From NCBI GenBank assembly GCA_032718475.1, contig JAUCBJ010001673.1:1-31995 (forward strand): DNA of 31,995 nucleotides, written 5' to 3'. Made by a program: the position numbers and the translations under genes. Under the pieces are notes generated by a model, which worked only from the letters and a program-made list of their open reading frames with translations, was not told where the DNA came from and searched no databases. Below are positions 28,278-31,995 of this stretch, one piece after another. How positions within the stretch are numbered: the first letter of the stretch is position 1; each line of letters begins with the position of its first letter. The DNA is from Nemertoderma westbladi. Lineage: Eukaryota > Xenacoelomorpha > Nemertodermatida > Nemertodermatidae.

Positions 28278-28587
28278 GATTGCAAAGAAGCACTTCACAG
28301 TATGAGATTCCCAGTGAATTATCTAACAAAATGGACAAAGTGGGTGAGAATCCAGATATATTACACTGTAAATGTTTATGTAGTTTTATTCCAAAATTTA
28401 AAACGGTTGCACATTATTTGATATGTTTTATATATGAACAATTATATTATCAATTTAAAATATCTGAATATTATCTATAGAAACCTGTCTACTAATATTT
28501 CCGCTAAAAAGGATTTTACGCTATCGAATTTGCACCAACCCAGTGCCGGTACCCTTTCCATCAACTCAAACCCAGCTATTTGGTGTC
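28278..28587. other. Region 5' of the GPCR gene
   Basis: Probable 5' UTR and promoter side of the receptor gene. No clear TATA box or other element can be singled out. Confidence 0.45.
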
Positions 28588-28696
28588 GTCGCGTTACGGC
28601 TAATGTCGCGTTACGGCTAATTTTTTGAGAGATTAGCCGTAACGCGACTTTCAAAAGTGGCGGTACGGCTACTCTAAAAGTCGCGTTACGGCTAAT
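28588..28696. repeat. 17-bp motif in direct and inverted copies
   Basis: GTCGCGTTACGGCTAAT occurs at 28588-28604, 28605-28621 and 28680-28696. Its exact reverse complement is at 28632-28648, and a decayed copy lies near 28656-28672. Copies 28605-28621 and 28632-28648 form a perfect 17-bp stem with a 10-base loop. A further part copy (TTACGGCTAAT) lies at 30304-30314, after the LINE. Confidence 0.93.
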
Positions 28697-30303
28697 TGTC
28701 GCATATCCATGGTACCTATTGTAAAAAACAATTTAGGAGATATTACAGCTATTACTAATTATAGGGCCATCGCAATAGCGTCATTGTTACTTAAAGTATT
28801 TGAGTGGGTGCTGCTGATATCTGAGGGAGAAAAACTGGATTTAGACCACTTGCAGTTTGGTTTCCGTGAGAGATCGAGCACAGTAATGTGCTCGTGGACA
28901 GCAACGGAGGTCATTAATTACTATATGCGAAAGTCAACACCAGTCTATGGTTGCTTGTTGGACTTCACCAAAGCTTTTGATTTGGTTGAATGGAGAAAGC
29001 TTTTCCTTGAGCTGATCAAAAAAGGTTTTTCTCCCTTATATCTTAGGTGTTTGTTGTTTATTTATAGAACACAAATGTGTGCAGTGAGATGGAATAACGT
29101 TTTGTCATTTGATTTTTCTATTACTAATGGAGTTAGGCAAGGGTCGGTTATTTCACCGGTCCTGTTCTGTGTTGTTTTAAATGTGCTGATTTCACGGCTC
29201 AGACAGGCAAAAATAGGTTGTTATATTGGTGCTCAGTTTTATGGTTGTCCGTCCTTTGCGGACGATATGTTTCTATTGTGCCCGTCCGTAATTGGCCTAC
29301 AATACATGATTAATATTTGCAAAGATTTTTGTAAAGAGTATAAATTACAGATTAGTACTGATATTGATCCGAAAAAAAGTAAAACTAAATGTATCCCGTT
29401 CCAGAACACATGGAAGCCGCCTAGTGTGAATATTTCAGTAAATAACGTTACACTACCATGGGTTGAGAAAGGGCTACATTTAGGAATTCTGCTTAATTTT
29501 ACGTGTAGTGTCAATATAGATATACAGCGTAAGAGAGGTGCATTTATAGGAAAATTGGCAAATTTAAGGCAGGAATTTTCATTCGCTCACCCGCGGTGCT
29601 TGTCTAACATTCAACGTATTTATGCGACAAGTTTTTATGGAAGCCCAGTTTGGGATTTGGCTTCTGATGAATGCCGTAGAATATACACCGCTTGGAATAC
29701 GAATGTGCGCTACATTTATCATCTGCCGTATAACAGCCATAGGTTCATAGTAGAAGATATTGTTAATTTTCCCCACCCTAAGGTTATGCTCAGTAAACGT
29801 TTAGTTAAATTTGCAACTAGTGTTTTGACTTCTGATAAATTGTGTATAAGATTTCTGGCAAATTTAGTATTTTATGATTGTAGATGTAGAAGTGGTGCGA
29901 ACTTGCGTAACATAGGGAATGAGTGTGGTATAAATGATCTACGTAAAATATCAGTAGGTGACCTTTCTAATTTACGATATGTGCCTTCTCCACCTGATAG
30001 TTACTGGCGAGTTAAATTGTGTACAGAAATTATTGATTGCTATTTCGATGAGACTACAGTACCAGATTTCTCATCTGAAGAACTAATTGAAATTTTGAAA
30101 TATGTATCCTCGTTCTAGATATTTTCTAGTGTCTCAATACTTATTTGTGTTTTTCCTTGTTTTTTTTTTGTGCTACTTACATATTAGTTAATTACTTAAA
30201 TTTACTTTACATTACTACAATTTAGATTTACATTACATTACTGTGCGGTACTAATATATATATATGATATATTATGTATGAATATACAACATTAATTAAT
30301 TAA
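28697..30303 (+). mobile_element. 5'-truncated LINE insertion
   Basis: Flanked by TTACGGCTAAT at 28686-28696 and 30304-30314, which may be an 11-bp target-site duplication. It starts directly at the first RT block and ends with an AT-rich tail (ATTAATTAATTAA). No endonuclease domain precedes the RT, so it is 5'-truncated as LINE copies often are. The repeat word could also pre-date the insertion, because it is locally repeated. Confidence 0.7.
28709..30118 (+). CDS. Non-LTR reverse transcriptase (truncated LINE ORF2)
   Basis: A 469-codon open frame that copies LINE RNA at the nicked target in family members. The sequence starts in RT block 1 (VPIVKNNLGDITAITNYRAI), followed by LQFGFRERSST, motif A GCLLDFTKAFDLVEW, motif B NGVRQGSVISPVLF and the catalytic FADDM near 29254-29268. 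A thumb region (CIPFQNTWKPP, LPWVEKGLHLGILL) and a C-terminal domain typical of LINE ORF2 follow, with FYGSPVWDLASDECRR and HPKVMLSKRLVKF. The frame is intact from RT to the stop at 30116-30118. The ATG at 28709 is simply the first one; the frame is open upstream to the repeat cluster. Clade is not assigned. The frame is young enough to lack stops, but the endonuclease is missing, so autonomous activity is unlikely. Confidence 0.88.
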   Translation: MVPIVKNNLGDITAITNYRAIAIASLLLKVFEWVLLISEGEKLDLDHLQFGFRERSSTVMCSWTATEVINYYMRKSTPVYGCLLDFTKAFDLVEWRKLFLELIKKGFSPLYLRCLLFIYRTQMCAVRWNNVLSFDFSITNGVRQGSVISPVLFCVVLNVLISRLRQAKIGCYIGAQFYGCPSFADDMFLLCPSVIGLQYMINICKDFCKEYKLQISTDIDPKKSKTKCIPFQNTWKPPSVNISVNNVTLPWVEKGLHLGILLNFTCSVNIDIQRKRGAFIGKLANLRQEFSFAHPRCLSNIQRIYATSFYGSPVWDLASDECRRIYTAWNTNVRYIYHLPYNSHRFIVEDIVNFPHPKVMLSKRLVKFATSVLTSDKLCIRFLANLVFYDCRCRSGANLRNIGNECGINDLRKISVGDLSNLRYVPSPPDSYWRVKLCTEIIDCYFDETTVPDFSSEELIEILKYVSSF

Positions 30304-30431
30304 TTACGGCTAATCTATTGTCTTGGTTTTACATAGGGAATCACTATCAATATTATTATATGGTGTTTACGTGCAGATCCCATGAGGTCCGAAAAATGTA
30401 ATGTAATATTGTTTTACAGCATGGGAGTCTC

Positions 30432-30458
30432 CGGGGGGTTGGGGGTGGGAGGGGGGGA
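30432..30458 (+). repeat. G-quadruplex-capable tract
   Basis: Four runs of three or more G with loops of one or two bases (GGGGGG-TT-GGGGG-T-GGG-A-GGGGGGG), about 120 bp after the LINE end. Confidence 0.8.
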
Positions 30459-31081
30459 TTTTACTGTCTTTCATACTGTATGTTCTTCGACAACCTCAAA
30501 TTCAATATAATATTGTATTCTATGGTATTTAGTCACAGCCTCAAGCACAGATACGGATTACAGCGAATAATACCAGTGGAAGAAGCAATGAGTGGTTTTG
30601 TGGAACATATTCCACTACTTCATATCGATGTTGTTAACCAACGCCTGGCTCGCTACATGGACCATATGGCGTTCTGTTTGGGGATTGACAAGCAGGCATG
30701 GCCGTCCTTCCAGCCGCCGATCACCCAGTTGAAAGTCCAGCTGCATTGGGAGGGGGTGGCATGTTCGTGTAGTGAACCACCCCTTCCCGGCTGTTGAACT
30801 ATTTCTTCCCAACCCAACCCCGACCACCCCTCCCCGTGGCCGAACCATTCCAACCAACCCCACCACCGAACCAAATGCCATACGCGGGCGATGACTGGCT
30901 AATTCAAGAGCTTTAGTTTTAGATACTTTTGATTTGGTTATTATAATGATAAATTCAAAGTGCAATATTTCGGCAAAATACTGATATACTTTAGACCAAT
31001 TTACCTATGGTACTGTGTACTGTGGTACTCAATACAACAATAAGAATACAATAATTAATAAATTAAGTTTTTTTAGTTAAA

Positions 31082-31106
31082 ATCCCCCCACCCCCCCCCC
31101 CCCCCA
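31082..31106. repeat. C homopolymer-like tract
   Basis: CCCCCCA followed by about 17 C. Its length is likely to be unstable. Confidence 0.8.
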
Positions 31107-31340
31107 TACACAGAAGCTTCGTGGAACACGTGTTAGGCAGGTGCCTACACTGCCAAGGCGTGTCGAAATGTTTTAGAGCCCTTGACTGAGTTGTTAACAA
31201 CCGAACTATACGCGCTAGTGTCCTACGTGTAAAGTATACTCACAGTGGGAGGTTGTCACTTACACCTTGGTACTTTACATAGGTTATTACTATACACATA
31301 ATATTTCTTTACTCCAGTTCCACACTTATCGCACACTTAC

Positions 31341-31611
31341 CATATAACACCCACCGCACCAAGTCCTGGAATATAGTTTCTGACATCACCTTACACAATA
31401 ATAATCCTATTCCCCTAACTTTTCTACTACAAAGATTTGTGATATTGTATGTCTTTTGAAATAGACTTACATAAATAGTTACAGTCCCGCTCGCCAACAG
31501 AGTGCCATCGGATCCGTATACTTTTCTGTCACGTTTTGGAATGATTATTTTTAAAGCGACACACTGCAAAAAAACGGCGAATACAGCCTCGACAATATGG
31601 CAATTAAGCAT
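31341..31611 (-). CDS. Possible signal-peptide exon, SRCR-like (tentative)
   Basis: On the minus strand, an open frame from the ATG at 31611 starts MLNCHIVEAVFAVFLQCVAL, which looks like a signal peptide. It continues to a consensus donor, ATATG followed by GTAAGTGTG, at 31341/31340. The exon would end in phase 1. The part after the signal sequence has GTVTIYV, then a Cys (ITNLC), then GIGLLLCKVM. This vaguely recalls the G-R-V-E-V...C...V-V-C pattern of scavenger receptor cysteine-rich domains, but the usual Trp is missing. No partner exon is within reach, so the call is weak and could be a chance open frame. Confidence 0.3.
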
Positions 31612-31741
31612 CTCTATTTTTTTCTCTGGGCGTAACAATAATTATTTACTTCCTAGCCTTACAAATGATATTAGATATGGAGTAGATAACGTGGAGAGTT
31701 TGTTTTCAGATATAATGCGAATGTTAATCATTCGTCATAAA

Positions 31742-31995
31742 TCACACTCGAATAAATGGAATAAATAAATCGAATAAATGTGCCAAAATGGGCTCCATGG
31801 TCCCACGACCTTTACGGAACCCATTCTGATTTCCAAGGAGCAGTCTCTCAATGGGATGCCTGATGCGATTTAATAGAATTCTATTGTATAGCTTTGCAGC
31901 AATCAATAACATTGAGATTCCTCGAAAAGAACCATAGAGTGTTAGGTTGCCCTTCTTGGGAACTGGCACCAACTTATTTGTTTTAATTTCTTGTG
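31742..31995 (-). pseudogene. LINE RT N-terminal fragment, cut by window end
   Basis: The minus strand encodes the first blocks of a non-LTR reverse transcriptase: PVPKKGNLTLYGSFRGISML, AAKLYNRILLNRI and NQNGFRKGRGT. The frame is open to the window edge, so the N-terminal part lies outside. After about 31800 the similarity fades (AHLFDLF) and the catalytic blocks are missing, so the 3' part is deleted or replaced. It differs from the LINE at 28697-30303 and belongs to another family (NQNGFR-GR-T type). Confidence 0.78.

Larger units (their letters stand above)
30304..31340. other. Mostly non-coding stretch with G/C-rich tracts
   Basis: No supported gene. It contains a quadruplex-capable G tract at 30432-30458 and a long C tract near 31082-31106. 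The open frame at 30480-30797 has no domain and overlaps low-complexity sequence, so I do not call it. Confidence 0.5.

Noticed and set aside
30480-30797. 105-codon plus-strand open frame
   Set aside because: No domain, no coding signature, and it ends in low-complexity C-rich sequence.

Overview
This is eukaryotic genomic DNA, not bacterial or viral. It has a spliced receptor gene with canonical GT/AG sites, and several nested families of animal retroelements (Penelope-like, BEL/Pao-like, several non-LTR). It is AT-rich, with simple-sequence tracts and a tRNA-like SINE. The retroelement mix and the abundance of the words AGGCCT and ACCGGT suggest a marine invertebrate, possibly a deuterostome such as an echinoderm. 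That taxonomic guess is weak.

Layout. Positions 1-4017 hold no recognisable gene but include a 68-bp satellite-like array (2955-3450). A Penelope-like element (PLE) with GIY-YIG endonuclease lies at 4031-8293. It is bounded by 94-bp inverted repeats and a 13-bp target-site duplication, and its coding region is broken by several frameshifts. From 8307 to 11689 there are only a short second PLE-like RT scrap (9810-9917, minus) and a tRNA-derived SINE (about 10075-10228, minus).

From 28277 down to 12208 on the minus strand there is a two-exon class-A-like GPCR gene. Exon 1 (28277-27892) carries TM1-TM3 up to the DRY-like Glu-Arg. Exon 2 (12814-12208) starts with the last base of that Arg codon and carries TM4-TM7. 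The 15.1-kb intron contains a decayed plus-strand retroelement with RT and a restriction-like nuclease, which is itself split by an 11.6-kb LTR element (14438-26050, minus strand). That LTR element has 1.19-kb LTRs that are almost identical, TGTA...TACA ends and the TSD AGCTA. It encodes a BEL/Pao-like Gag, zinc knuckles and protease, but RT, most of RNase H and integrase are missing. Between pol and the 3' LTR it has an unrecognised accessory coding region with a CCHC knuckle, other Cys/His pairs and a very basic C-terminus. This is the most unusual content of the window.

Upstream of the receptor gene is a 5'-truncated LINE with a long open RT (28697-30303, plus). It sits in a cluster of 17-bp direct and inverted repeats. 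After it come G-quadruplex-like tracts, a possible signal-peptide exon (31611-31341, minus) and another LINE RT fragment running off the window end (minus). The only probable host gene is the GPCR; nearly everything else that codes is mobile-element sequence. The nested layers give an order of events: receptor intron, then RT/nuclease element, then recent LTR element.
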